The notes beneath the pieces were generated by a model. The model was not told the origin of the DNA. It worked only from the letters and a program-made list of their open reading frames with translations, and did no database searches. This document shows, in pieces, positions 52,288-60,802 of a DNA stretch of 64,000 nucleotides. The translations under genes were made by a program, and so were the position numbers. Source of the stretch: Hydrogenophaga sp. SL48 (GTDB lineage: Bacteria; Pseudomonadota; Gammaproteobacteria; Burkholderiales; Burkholderiaceae_C); assembly GCF_021729865.1 (NCBI RefSeq), contig NZ_CP063400.1, positions 62,001-126,000 on the forward strand, given 5' to 3'. Positions within the stretch are counted from its first letter, which is position 1, and each line of letters opens with the position of its first letter.

Positions 52288-53112
52288 TCACAGCAGCCAC
52301 TGGCGCAGCAATTCGTTGAACACCCCGGGCTGTTCCAGCTGGGGGGTGTGCCCGCAGTCCTGGAGCCGCACCAGCTCCGAACCGCTGCACAGGCCATGCG
52401 CCGTGACGGAGTGGGCGATCGGCAGCACCACGTCCTGCTCACCGTGAACGATCCGCGTGGGCACCTTCAGGCCTTGCAGGATCTGGTGTGACCGCGTCCA
52501 CACCGCCTCGCGCTGGCCGCGCAGCGTGGTCATCGCGCGCAGCTGTTTCAGAAAGTGGGCTGCGCCGCCGGGCCTGCGCACATTGCGTTCGATGGCGGTG
52601 CGCACGTGCGGCGTGATCGCCTCGGGCCGAAGGACGATGGCCTTGATCTGTTGTGCCACCGCCGTGGGGCCGGGCTTGTTCATCAGCTCCCCCAGCCAGG
52701 GCAGCGACATCAGCTTGAAGGCGCCGAACACCTCGGGCCCCAGGGCGGCCGAATTGGCCAGCACCAGCGAGTCGACGCGGGCAGGCGCCTGGTCGGCCAT
52801 GCGCAGGGACATGGCCGCGCCGAGCGAGTTGCCCACCAGGTGCACCCGCTGAACCCCGAGTTGGTCCAGGAGTGACCAGGCCACGCGGGCCTGTCCCTCC
52901 AGGCTCATGGCGTCGGCGGATTCATCCGACAGGCCATGGCCCGGCATGTCCCAGGCGATCAGGCGCAGGGACGGGCCCAGGTCGTCGAACTGCCGGTGCC
53001 AGAACTCCAGCGACTCGCCAATGCCGTGGGTCATCAGCACCGCCGGCCCGTCGCCGCCGCTGTCCCGGCAGCGGATTCGGACACTGTTGATCACAACGAA
53101 TGAATCGGTCAT
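52288..53112 (-). CDS. Alpha/beta hydrolase (meta-cleavage-product hydrolase-like)
   Basis: A 274-residue alpha/beta hydrolase. The oxyanion region is LMTHGIGESLEFW, the nucleophile elbow is VGNSLGAAMSLRMA (Ser), the acid is in IVHGEQDVVLP and the His in LQDCGHTPQLEQP. The size and lid match C-C-bond hydrolases such as BphD/TodF/XylF, but esterases look the same at this level. It is the last gene of the minus-strand aromatic-alcohol operon, 10 nt after the channel gene. Confidence 0.88.
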   Translation of the reverse strand: MTDSFVVINSVRIRCRDSGGDGPAVLMTHGIGESLEFWHRQFDDLGPSLRLIAWDMPGHGLSDESADAMSLEGQARVAWSLLDQLGVQRVHLVGNSLGAAMSLRMADQAPARVDSLVLANSAALGPEVFGAFKLMSLPWLGELMNKPGPTAVAQQIKAIVLRPEAITPHVRTAIERNVRRPGGAAHFLKQLRAMTTLRGQREAVWTRSHQILQGLKVPTRIVHGEQDVVLPIAHSVTAHGLCSGSELVRLQDCGHTPQLEQPGVFNELLRQWLL

Positions 53113-53122
53113 GGTGACGCCC

Positions 53123-54010
53123 TCAGAACGGGATGGTGGTTTTGATCCAGAACTGCGTGCCCTCGCTGCGCGAGCGCACGCTGAACTCCTTGGCCAGTTT
53201 GGCGGTGATGAACCAGCCCTTGCCGCTGTCGTATTTCAGGTTGGGGCCGGCGGAGTAGGCGCGGCCCTTGGAGCCGGGGACCGACTGCCCGTGGCTTTTG
53301 TCTTCGGACAGTTGCTGGTAGATGTTCCCGCCGACACCGAGCACCCAACCGTTGCCCAGCCCCCAGCCCAGGGCGTAGTCGATGTTCAGCTCGTTGCCCG
53401 AACGGTAGCCCGTGTCCTTGTTGGTGCGGTTCAGGTTCAGGCCGATCTTGGCGTCGGCATTCAGCCCGTTCGGATCGATCCACGAGACCAGGTAAGCGGG
53501 CTGGATCGACGCGTAGTTGCGCCCCACGTTGACGGGGCGTGCGGCGTGGTAGCGGCCCACCGGCAACACGATGTCCAGCGCCGCCACGCTGTGCAGCTGG
53601 GGCGAGTGGTGCCAGGCCACGCCAGCGCCCAGGCTCACGTCGCCCAGACCCGAGCTCGACGATGACTGCCCGGCGGCGCTGACCTTGACCTTGACCAGCG
53701 GCAGGATGGCGTGGGCCACCAGCTGCCCGCCCATCACCGGGGTGTTGGTCACCCATGCAATGCGGGTGGCTGCGGCAACGGCGTTGACCTTGAAACCCGG
53801 GATGGGCACGGCCTGTCCCTGGCCATCGTTCACGCGATCGGCGCTGTAGACATTGACGTACTCCAGCACATAGACGCCGGGTGGCGGCGCGGCGCCCGCC
53901 AGGTGGTTCTCGGCCCCGACGGGGTAGGTCGAGCCGCCCCCTTCGGTGGCGAACGACGCCGAGGCGGCGGTGAGCAGGGCGGCGCCCAGAAAAAGCTTGG
54001 TGTGTTTCAT
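53123..54010 (-). CDS. Outer-membrane channel, SphA/phenol MetA-pathway transporter family
   Basis: A 295-residue protein. The signal peptide is cut after SFA (SASFATEGGG), then a YPVGAENHLAGAAPPPGVYV start follows. It has beta strands throughout and a terminal Phe (FWIKTTIPF), matching the Phenol_MetA_deg / SphA-like transporter family of aromatic pathways. It likely forms the outer-membrane entry route for a hydrophobic aromatic substrate. It lies 33 nt downstream of the second binding protein on the same strand. Confidence 0.85.
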   Translation of the reverse strand: MKHTKLFLGAALLTAASASFATEGGGSTYPVGAENHLAGAAPPPGVYVLEYVNVYSADRVNDGQGQAVPIPGFKVNAVAAATRIAWVTNTPVMGGQLVAHAILPLVKVKVSAAGQSSSSSGLGDVSLGAGVAWHHSPQLHSVAALDIVLPVGRYHAARPVNVGRNYASIQPAYLVSWIDPNGLNADAKIGLNLNRTNKDTGYRSGNELNIDYALGWGLGNGWVLGVGGNIYQQLSEDKSHGQSVPGSKGRAYSAGPNLKYDSGKGWFITAKLAKEFSVRSRSEGTQFWIKTTIPF

Positions 54011-54043
54011 GAAGTCTCCTCGTGTGGTTGAACAATTGATGTG

Positions 54044-55231
54044 TCAGCGCGTCTCTGGGGTCAGTGGCGGCGCCTGTATCCAGACAGGCGCCGCGATCTT
54101 CCAAAGCCCGTTGCGCCAGGTGACGGGCAAGCTGGAACGGTTGGGGGCATGGGCCTGCGCCTGCCCGACATGAAAGGGCATGCCCAGAAACGAGAGTTCG
54201 GTCGCCGGCATGTCGCGCAAGGCCTGGGCGAAGGTCGCGCGGGTGATGGGCCCCTGGATCTGGCGGGCCACGCGCACGAACACCTGCGCCGAGACGTAGC
54301 CGCCTTGCGACAGGGCGCTCAGCGGCAGGCCGCCCTCGCGCATGACGCGCTTCCAGTCCAGCATCGCCAGCGAGGCGCTTTGCCAGGGCTCGAACTCCGC
54401 CATCGCGTGCACGCGTGCCTGTGGTGTGCGGATGGCTTTGGCCACCTGGTCGGTGTAGGCCGGTGTGAGAAAGACCCAGTCGATGTTCCCCATGCCCTGT
54501 TTCTGCGCCGCGTCGAGCCAGCGCAGCACGGTGGGCTCGTGGCCGGTGAAGATCACGGCGCCGCAGCCCCGGGCCAGGTGGCCACGGATGGCGGCGGCAA
54601 AGTCCGCGTCCGGCTGGATGAAGGCCACATCGGCCAGCGCCGACTTCAAGGGCGCCTTGAGGCGGTCCAGCGAACGCCGGTAGCCGGTCGCCATGCCGGG
54701 CAGATCAAGAACGGTCAGGCAGACCTGCCGGTGCCTGAGCTGCTCGACCGCAAACGCGACGGCGTTTTCCAGGCCCAGGTAAGGCCCGTTGTTCATGGGC
54801 ACGATGTGCGACGAGGCGAAGCACTCGGGCGCCACCGAGGCCCCTTGCAGCGAGATCAGACCGGCTGCGGCGTAGGTGGCGGCGTTGACCGCGCAATCAA
54901 ACAACCCCGAGCCGCCCACCAGCGCGACCACCTCCGGGTCGCCCACCAGTGTTCTGGCGGCGCTGGCTGCGGTCTGCGGGTTGGGGCCTTCGTCCAGCGA
55001 CACGTAGTCGATGCGGCGCCCTTTCACGCCACCGGCGGCGTTGACGGCATCGAAGTAGCGCCGTGCGGCCCGTGACGATTCCGGGAAACCGGCCTGCATG
55101 CCGAGTGCGCTGACCGCGCCCACCCGGATGGCGCGCTCGCTTTGGGCGAGGGCGGTCGCGGCGCACGCAGCGGCCAGCACCGCGCCGGCCACCGCTCGCC
55201 ATGGGAAACATCCGGGTTGACGCGACAGCAT
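54044..55231 (-). CDS. ABC transporter substrate-binding protein (LivK-type), second copy
   Basis: A 395-residue periplasmic binding protein. The signal peptide ends TALAQS and the mature domain begins IRVGAVSALGMQAGFPES. NAAGGVKGRRIDYVSLDEGP and VVALVGGSGLFDC are family motifs. It differs clearly from the binding protein at 59360. Two different binding proteins in one operon suggest that the importer or a signalling system handles more than one related ligand. It starts 12 nt after the dehydrogenase stop. Confidence 0.87.
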   Translation of the reverse strand: MLSRQPGCFPWRAVAGAVLAAACAATALAQSERAIRVGAVSALGMQAGFPESSRAARRYFDAVNAAGGVKGRRIDYVSLDEGPNPQTAASAARTLVGDPEVVALVGGSGLFDCAVNAATYAAAGLISLQGASVAPECFASSHIVPMNNGPYLGLENAVAFAVEQLRHRQVCLTVLDLPGMATGYRRSLDRLKAPLKSALADVAFIQPDADFAAAIRGHLARGCGAVIFTGHEPTVLRWLDAAQKQGMGNIDWVFLTPAYTDQVAKAIRTPQARVHAMAEFEPWQSASLAMLDWKRVMREGGLPLSALSQGGYVSAQVFVRVARQIQGPITRATFAQALRDMPATELSFLGMPFHVGQAQAHAPNRSSLPVTWRNGLWKIAAPVWIQAPPLTPETR

Positions 55232-55243
55232 GCCGGTCTCCGC

Positions 55244-56011
55244 TCAGATGTAGGTCGAGGCCAGCCCGCCGTCCACCGGCAGGTTGATGCCGCTGACCCA
55301 GCGCGACGCGTCACTGCACAGGAAAGCGATCACTGGGGCCACCTCGTCGCTGAAGGCCGGGCGCTTCATGCGGTGCGCGTCTTTTTCCACGCGCTCGTTG
55401 CCCAGCATCTGCACGAAGTCGCCCAGGATGGGCGTGAACACCGGGCCGGGCGCCACGCAGTTCATGCGCACGCCGCGCTCCAGAAACTGCTTCTGCGACT
55501 GGGTGTAGGTCCAGACGATCAGCGCTTCCTTGAAGTACTGGTAGCAGGTCTCCTGCGGCACCGGGTGTTTCGCGAGCCAGGCGGCGCCGGCCTCGAAGCT
55601 GGTGGTGGCGCCCAGTTCGCGGTGCAGTTCCAGCCGGGCCGGCCATTCGGCGCCGAGGATGGACGCGATGTTGATCACCGAGCCGCCTTCGCCCATGCGC
55701 TCCATAACGCGCTGCGTGAAGTGGCGCAGGCCCAGGTAATTGACCTGGCCCACCAGCTCGGCGGGCGCCGTGCCGGGCACGCCGGCGATGTTGGCCAGTG
55801 CGTCGATGTGCGCGGGCAGCTGGGCCATGGCGGCGTCGATGGCGGCGGGGTTGCCCAGGTCGATCTTGACGAAGCCGTCCAGCGTGAGCATGGGGTCGTT
55901 GCGGTCCACGCCGATCACGCGCGCGCCCTGCAGTCGGGCGAGTTTGGCGAAGTCCGAACCGATGCCCGAGCCGCAGCCCGTGACGACGATGGTTTTTCCT
56001 TGGAGGTTCAT
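55244..56011 (-). CDS. calA: Short-chain dehydrogenase, coniferyl-alcohol dehydrogenase (CalA) type
   Basis: A 255-residue SDR with VVTGCGSGIGSDFAKLARLQ as cofactor loop, catalytic Ser in INIASILGAEWPARL, and the Tyr-Lys pair in CYQYFKEALIVW. It ends GINLPVDGGLASTYI. Length and distinctive blocks (NIAGVPGTA, NYLGLRHFTQRV, RMNCVAPGPVFTPIL) match Pseudomonas CalA, which oxidises coniferyl alcohol to coniferyl aldehyde. The start at 56011 overlaps the LivM stop; the frame is open further upstream. Closely related aryl alcohols are also possible substrates. Confidence 0.85.
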   Translation of the reverse strand: MNLQGKTIVVTGCGSGIGSDFAKLARLQGARVIGVDRNDPMLTLDGFVKIDLGNPAAIDAAMAQLPAHIDALANIAGVPGTAPAELVGQVNYLGLRHFTQRVMERMGEGGSVINIASILGAEWPARLELHRELGATTSFEAGAAWLAKHPVPQETCYQYFKEALIVWTYTQSQKQFLERGVRMNCVAPGPVFTPILGDFVQMLGNERVEKDAHRMKRPAFSDEVAPVIAFLCSDASRWVSGINLPVDGGLASTYI

Positions 56012-56988
56012 GGAGCAGTCCTTTCTTGGGGGGTGGAAACAGAAGAAGAAACGTGGGGCTGGGTCAAGGGCCGCGACAGGTGGGGGCTCAGCGCGCCCCA
56101 CAGCCCTTGCGGCAGGAACAGCGCGCAGCCGGCGGCGGCCGCGCCCAGGCCGGCGAGGTACCAGGCGCCGAAGTCGCCCATGACTTCTTGCAGCGCAAAC
56201 AGCAGCAGCGCGCCGATGTAGGGGCCAGGCCCGCTGCGCAGGCCGCCCACCAGCACCATGAACAGCATCAGCACCGACCACTGCACGCCGAAGTTGGTGC
56301 GCGGCAGGAAGGTGATGGCGCTGGCCAGCCAGGCCACACCGGCCAGGGCCGCGCCGAAGGCGGCCAGCACGTAGATCGCCTGGCGGGTGCGCAGCACGCG
56401 CACGCCCAGCGAGGCGGCGGCCTCGTCGTCGTCACCAATCGCCTTGGCCGCGGTGCCCACGTGGCTGCGCAGCAGCACCGCCATGGCCAGCGCCATGCCG
56501 GCCAGCGCGGCCAGCGCGAACCAGTAGCCGATGCTGCGGCGCAGCTCGGGCGCCACCGCATTGAGCGCGATCAACGAGGTGCCGGTCTCGCCCTGGATCA
56601 GCGGGTCCAGCATCACGAGGATGCGGATCACCTCGGCCACCACCCAGGTGCCGATGGCGAACTCGCCGTCTTTCAGGCGCAGCACGTAGAACGACATCAC
56701 CCAGGCCAGCAGCGCCGCGCCCAGCGCACCGACCAGCAGCGCGGGGTAGGCCGGCAGGCCGCCGTCCACCAGGCGCAATGCGAAGTAGCCGCCCAGGCCG
56801 AAGAAGGCCTGCTGGCCCACCGACACCAGGCCCGCGTAACCGGCCATCAGGTTCCAGGTGGTGGCCAGCAGCATGTAGATGAAGAGCGTGGTGAGCTTGT
56901 CCACCACCGAGGCGCCCGCGAAGGCCGGCACACAGGCCAGCAGCAGCACGGCGGCGACAGCCAGTCCGAAGTGTTTTGAGGTGTTCAT
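56008..56988 (-). CDS. livM: Branched-chain-type ABC importer permease, LivM
   Basis: A 326-residue inner-membrane permease. It has the LivM signature NLMAGYAGLVSVGQQAFFGL-GYFA and a later GVQWSVLMLFMVLVGGLRSG segment in place of the usual TSSxxxL. About eight to nine membrane helices are predicted. It pairs with LivH to form the channel. The start overlaps the LivH stop by 4 nt, and the 3' end overlaps the SDR gene. Confidence 0.93.
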   Translation of the reverse strand: MNTSKHFGLAVAAVLLLACVPAFAGASVVDKLTTLFIYMLLATTWNLMAGYAGLVSVGQQAFFGLGGYFALRLVDGGLPAYPALLVGALGAALLAWVMSFYVLRLKDGEFAIGTWVVAEVIRILVMLDPLIQGETGTSLIALNAVAPELRRSIGYWFALAALAGMALAMAVLLRSHVGTAAKAIGDDDEAAASLGVRVLRTRQAIYVLAAFGAALAGVAWLASAITFLPRTNFGVQWSVLMLFMVLVGGLRSGPGPYIGALLLFALQEVMGDFGAWYLAGLGAAAAGCALFLPQGLWGALSPHLSRPLTQPHVSSSVSTPQERTAP

Positions 56989-57905
56989 GCGCTGGCCACC
57001 TTTCGTGCGCGCAGACCGCGCCAGCCGGGTAGCGCGGGGCGGCCCAGCTGGTGGCGGTGGTTGCGCCACAGGCGCGCGCCCAGCACCGCCAGGAACAGCA
57101 GGTGCCCGGCGAGCTGGAAGCCCTGCGGCGCCCACAGCGCGCCCAGGCTCTGCGCCACGCCCAGCAGCACACCGCCCAGCAGCGTGCCCCACAGCGAACC
57201 GATGCCACCGATGACCACCGCCTCGAAGGCCTGGATCAGCAAGGTCGGCCCGCCATAGGGTTCCACCGTGGCCTGCATGGCCAGCGCCGCGCCGGCCAGG
57301 CCGGCCAGCGCCACCGCAATGGCGGCGGCCGCCCGGTGCACACGCCGCGCGTCCACGCCGCACAGGGTCGCGGCCTCGGGGTCGCTGGCGGCGGCGCGGA
57401 TGGCGCGGCCCAGGGCCGTGTGGCTGAGCAGCAGCTGCAGCGCGCCCAGCACCGCCACCGCGATCACGAAGGTGATCACCGGCAACTGGCCGACGACGAT
57501 GCCGCCCGGCAGCTCCCAGCTGGCCCAGGCCAGGTCGCCCAGTGCGCTGCCCAGCGAACGGGCCTCGGACCCCATCACGCCATACAGCGCGTTCTGCAGC
57601 ACCGCGCCCAGGCCGAAGGTGACCAGCAGCGGCAGCAGGATGCCGGCGCGCAGCGTGCGCGCGAACAGCCAGCGCTGCAGCCCGATGCCGATCAGCGCCA
57701 TCACCGGCAGCACCAGCGCCAGCGCGAGCCAGGGCGAGATGCCGAAACGTTCGGTGAGCGCGATCACGCCGAAGGCGCCGACGATGGCCAGGTCGCCGTG
57801 CGCGAGGTTGATGATGCGCATGACGCCGAACATCAGGGACAGGCCGGCCGCGAGGATGGCGTAGAAGCCCCCCAGCAGCAGACCCTGGATCAAGGCTTCG
57901 GTCAT
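56985..57905 (-). CDS. livH: Branched-chain-type ABC importer permease, LivH
   Basis: A 306-residue permease. It has the LivH signature LIQGLLLGGFYAILAAGLSL, then LMFGVMRIINLAHGDL near the start and FEAVVIGGIGSLWGTLLGGV late in the protein. Start and stop overlap the genes either side by 4 nt. In this operon the importer very likely carries an aromatic acid or alcohol rather than leucine (inference from neighbours). Confidence 0.93.
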   Translation of the reverse strand: MTEALIQGLLLGGFYAILAAGLSLMFGVMRIINLAHGDLAIVGAFGVIALTERFGISPWLALALVLPVMALIGIGLQRWLFARTLRAGILLPLLVTFGLGAVLQNALYGVMGSEARSLGSALGDLAWASWELPGGIVVGQLPVITFVIAVAVLGALQLLLSHTALGRAIRAAASDPEAATLCGVDARRVHRAAAAIAVALAGLAGAALAMQATVEPYGGPTLLIQAFEAVVIGGIGSLWGTLLGGVLLGVAQSLGALWAPQGFQLAGHLLFLAVLGARLWRNHRHQLGRPALPGWRGLRARKVASA

Positions 57906-58639
57906 GGCTGTGTCTCCGTGGGGCGCTCGGCTTCGACGCCGAAGTAGGCCGCCGTGACGGCTTCGCGGGTGAGGGACTCTGCGGGGCCCTGCAGCACGAT
58001 GCGGCCTTCGCGCAGGCACAGCACGCGGTCGGCGAAGGCCATGGCGCGCGACAGGTCCTGCTCCACCAGCAGCAGGCTGATGCGACCGGCTTCGCGCAGG
58101 TGGGCGAGGTTGCGGTAGACCTCTTCCACCGCCAGCGGCGACAGGCCCAGCGAGACTTCGTCGAGCAGCAGCACGTCGGGGTTGGTCATGAGCGCGCGGC
58201 CGATAGCTGCGGCCTGGCGTTGTCCGCCGGAGAGTGCGCCGGCCGGCCGGTCGATGATGGGCGGCAGCGCGGGCAGCGCCTCCAGCACCCGGGGCAATGT
58301 CCACTCGCCGGGGCGGCCGTGGTCGCCCGCCACGCGCAGGTTTTCGCGCACGCTCATGTCGTCAAACAGGCGCCGGCCCTCGGGCACCATGGCCAGGCCG
58401 CGCCGCACGCGCTGGTGGGCCAGCAGCGCGGTGATGTCTTTGCCATCCAGCAACACACGCCCCGCCGCCGTGGGGTGCACGCCCGCCAGGCAGCGCAGCA
58501 GCGTGGTCTTGCCCGCGCCGTTGGCGCCGATCAGGGCCACCACCTCGCCGCGTGCGATGGAAAAATTCAGGTCGCGCACGGCGACCAGCTGGCCGTGCGC
58601 CGCGCGCAGGCCTTGGACTTGCAGCAGGTCTGCGCTCAT
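57902..58639 (-). CDS. livF: ABC importer ATPase, LivF
   Basis: A 245-residue ATPase. Walker A is LIGANGAGKTTLLRC, the signature motif reads LSGGQRQAAAIGRAL and Walker B is LLLDEVSLGLSP. The LVEQD switch is the LivF type. It energises the LivHM channel together with LivG. Start and stop both overlap neighbours by 4 nt. Confidence 0.94.
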   Translation of the reverse strand: MSADLLQVQGLRAAHGQLVAVRDLNFSIARGEVVALIGANGAGKTTLLRCLAGVHPTAAGRVLLDGKDITALLAHQRVRRGLAMVPEGRRLFDDMSVRENLRVAGDHGRPGEWTLPRVLEALPALPPIIDRPAGALSGGQRQAAAIGRALMTNPDVLLLDEVSLGLSPLAVEEVYRNLAHLREAGRISLLLVEQDLSRAMAFADRVLCLREGRIVLQGPAESLTREAVTAAYFGVEAERPTETQP

Positions 58640-59358
58640 GCAGCGACACCCCCAAGGTAGGCGCTCATCACCAGCGGGTTGGCCATCACCTCGTTGGGTG
58701 TGCCTTCGGCCAGCACGGCCCCGGCGTCCATGCAGACCAGGCGGTCGATCACGCGCAGCAGCGCGTGCAGCACGTGTTCGATCCAGACGATGGTCAGGCC
58801 GTCGTCGCGCAGCGTGCCGATGAGGTTCACGAGCTGGTGCAGCTCCCCTTCGGTGAGCCCGCCGCCGATCTCGTCGAGCAGCAACACGGTGGGCTGCGTG
58901 GCCAGGGTGCGGGCGAGCTCCAGGCGCTTGCGATCGAGCAGGCCCAGCGTGGCGGTGGGTCGCGCCGCCAGCGCGCCCAGACCCACGCGGTCCAGCGCGT
59001 CTTGCGCCTGCTTCAGCGCCGCCGCACCGCGCAAGGCCGCGCCATGTTGTGCGGCCACCAGCGTGTTCTCGAGCACCGACATGCCCAGGAAGGGGCGCGG
59101 CACCTGGTGGGTGCGCGCAATGCCGTGGCGGCAGCGTGTCGCCGCAGGCCAGGCGGTGATGTCCTGCCCTTCAAAAAACACCTGGCCCTCGCTGGCCGGC
59201 AGCGTGCCCGCCAGCACACCAAACAGCGTGGTCTTGCCCGCCCCATTGGGCCCCACCACGCCCAGCGCCTCACCGCGCCGGATGCTGATGTCCACCCCGT
59301 GCAACACGGCCAGGCTGCCGAAGCGCTTGACGATGCCTTTACCGCTCAAGAGATCCAT
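58636..59358 (-). CDS. livG: ABC importer ATPase, LivG
   Basis: A 240-residue ATPase. Walker A is VGPNGAGKTTLFGVLAGT. The ARTHQVPRPFLGMSVLEN segment is typical of LivG. The signature region is divergent: LLDRKRLELARTL in place of LSGGQQ. Walker B is LLLDEIGGGLT. A Met at 59358 is used as start, 1 nt from the upstream stop; the frame extends 9 codons further. The divergent signature is common in LivG-type subunits. Confidence 0.92.
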   Translation of the reverse strand: MDLLSGKGIVKRFGSLAVLHGVDISIRRGEALGVVGPNGAGKTTLFGVLAGTLPASEGQVFFEGQDITAWPAATRCRHGIARTHQVPRPFLGMSVLENTLVAAQHGAALRGAAALKQAQDALDRVGLGALAARPTATLGLLDRKRLELARTLATQPTVLLLDEIGGGLTEGELHQLVNLIGTLRDDGLTIVWIEHVLHALLRVIDRLVCMDAGAVLAEGTPNEVMANPLVMSAYLGGVAA

Positions 59359-59359
59359 T

Positions 59360-60661
59360 TCAGGCCTTGCCCATCGCGTAGGCACTCATCTTTGCCGTCA
59401 CCGCCACGCGCGGGTGGTCCGCGTTGGACACGATCTCGATGTCGAACTTGGCCTTGGAGCCCGGCTTGGCGCGCACCCACTGCACGCCCACCAGACCGGT
59501 GGGGGTGCAGTTGGGCACCGGGCCGGCGCTGAAGTCCACCAGGCCCACGGCGGTCTCGGTTTTCAGCGTGGACAGCGACTTCGCCATCGCAGCGCGGTCC
59601 TTGGGGTTGGGGCAGGCGCGCACGGCGGCCAGCGCGGCGTCGAACAGCGAGGCGGTGGCGCCGAGCTGCTGGTTCCAGGCCTTGCCGCTGGCCTTCTCAT
59701 AGCTGTCGGCGAGCTGCGCGCACGACAGGCCGGTGGCCGACGACTGGAACGGGAAGCTGCGGTGCCAGTAGGCGCCGGCGTGCAGGCCGTGGCCCAGCGT
59801 GCCCAGCGCGTCCAGCTCGGCCGCGAACAGACCGGCCTTGGCCATCTGCACGATCTTCACCTGCTGCGCCAGGCCGCGCTGCGCCGCCTGGCGCCAGAAC
59901 ACCGCGAAGTCGGGCGGGAAAGGGAAGGTGTTGAAGATCTCCACGCCTTCCTTCTTGAACAGCGCGATCTGCGCCGAGAAGTCGGCCACGCCGTTCTGGT
60001 ACGGGCCGGCGTCGACCACCGTGAAGCCGGCCTTCTGCAGCGCCGGGATCAGCAGGCCGCGGATCGCGTTGCCGTCGGCGTCGGCCGGCAGCAGCATGCC
60101 CACCTTCTTGTTGGTGGCGACCTGGCTCCACTGGTCGGTGTAGAGCTTGGCGAAGTTGCCCACGCCGAAGGAGAAGTGGTAGGTCCACTTGAACGGCGAA
60201 GGCTCGCCGGGCTTGGCGCCGCGACCGAAGTAGAACGCCTCCCACGGCGAGGTGGTGGACAGCGCCGGAATGCCCGCGGCCTCGCAGGCGTCGGCCACCG
60301 GGTTCACGGTCTCGGGCGTGGAGGTCGAGAGCACCAGGTCGACCTTGTCGCTGTTGATCAACTCCTTGGCCACCTGCGCGGCGCGCACCGGGTTGGACTG
60401 CGTGTCCTTGTGGATGAACTCCACCTTGAGGCGATTGCCGCCGGCGTCGATGCCGCCCGCCACGTTCTTGCGCACCAGCTCCAGCACATGGCCGTCGCCC
60501 TCACCAAAAATGCCCAGCGGGCCCGAGGTGGGGCTGACCACGCCGATGCGCAGCGTGTCGCTCTGGGCGCGTGCCAGCATGGGCAGCGCCGCGCCAGCAG
60601 CGGTGGCCACACCCGCGCGCAACACCTCGCGGCGGTCGAAGGTCGTTTGTGTTTTGTTCAT
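59360..60661 (-). CDS. ABC transporter substrate-binding protein (LivK-type)
   Basis: A 433-residue periplasmic protein with a twin-arginine-like signal (FDRREVLRAGVATAAGAALP) cut near ARAQS. The mature start LRIGVVSPTSGPLGIFGEGD and the LVLSTSTPETVNPVADACEA block define the Peripla_BP_6 family. It lies directly upstream of livG and is the main candidate receptor for the LivGFHM importer. A GAGGAG ribosome site precedes the ATG. The 141-nt gap before it contains a GC-rich inverted repeat of the kind common between Comamonadaceae genes. Confidence 0.9.
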   Translation of the reverse strand: MNKTQTTFDRREVLRAGVATAAGAALPMLARAQSDTLRIGVVSPTSGPLGIFGEGDGHVLELVRKNVAGGIDAGGNRLKVEFIHKDTQSNPVRAAQVAKELINSDKVDLVLSTSTPETVNPVADACEAAGIPALSTTSPWEAFYFGRGAKPGEPSPFKWTYHFSFGVGNFAKLYTDQWSQVATNKKVGMLLPADADGNAIRGLLIPALQKAGFTVVDAGPYQNGVADFSAQIALFKKEGVEIFNTFPFPPDFAVFWRQAAQRGLAQQVKIVQMAKAGLFAAELDALGTLGHGLHAGAYWHRSFPFQSSATGLSCAQLADSYEKASGKAWNQQLGATASLFDAALAAVRACPNPKDRAAMAKSLSTLKTETAVGLVDFSAGPVPNCTPTGLVGVQWVRAKPGSKAKFDIEIVSNADHPRVAVTAKMSAYAMGKA

Positions 60662-60802
60662 GTTTGTCTCCTCGTTGTTGGCAAAGATGCGAATCAGGAC
60701 GACGCCGGAGCGCAGTGCCTGGCCCAGGAACCCGGCGGAACCGGCTTTGCCGGGCCGCAGCGGGTTGCCCCCTGGGGGGTAGCGCGAAGCGCTGCGGGGG
60801 GT

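Noticed and set aside
60662..60802. A second GG-N10-GC sequence (minus strand) and a GC-rich inverted repeat before the binding-protein gene
   Set aside because: The hexamers match -24/-12 poorly and the stretch is a GC-rich spacer repeat typical of this group; likely chance.
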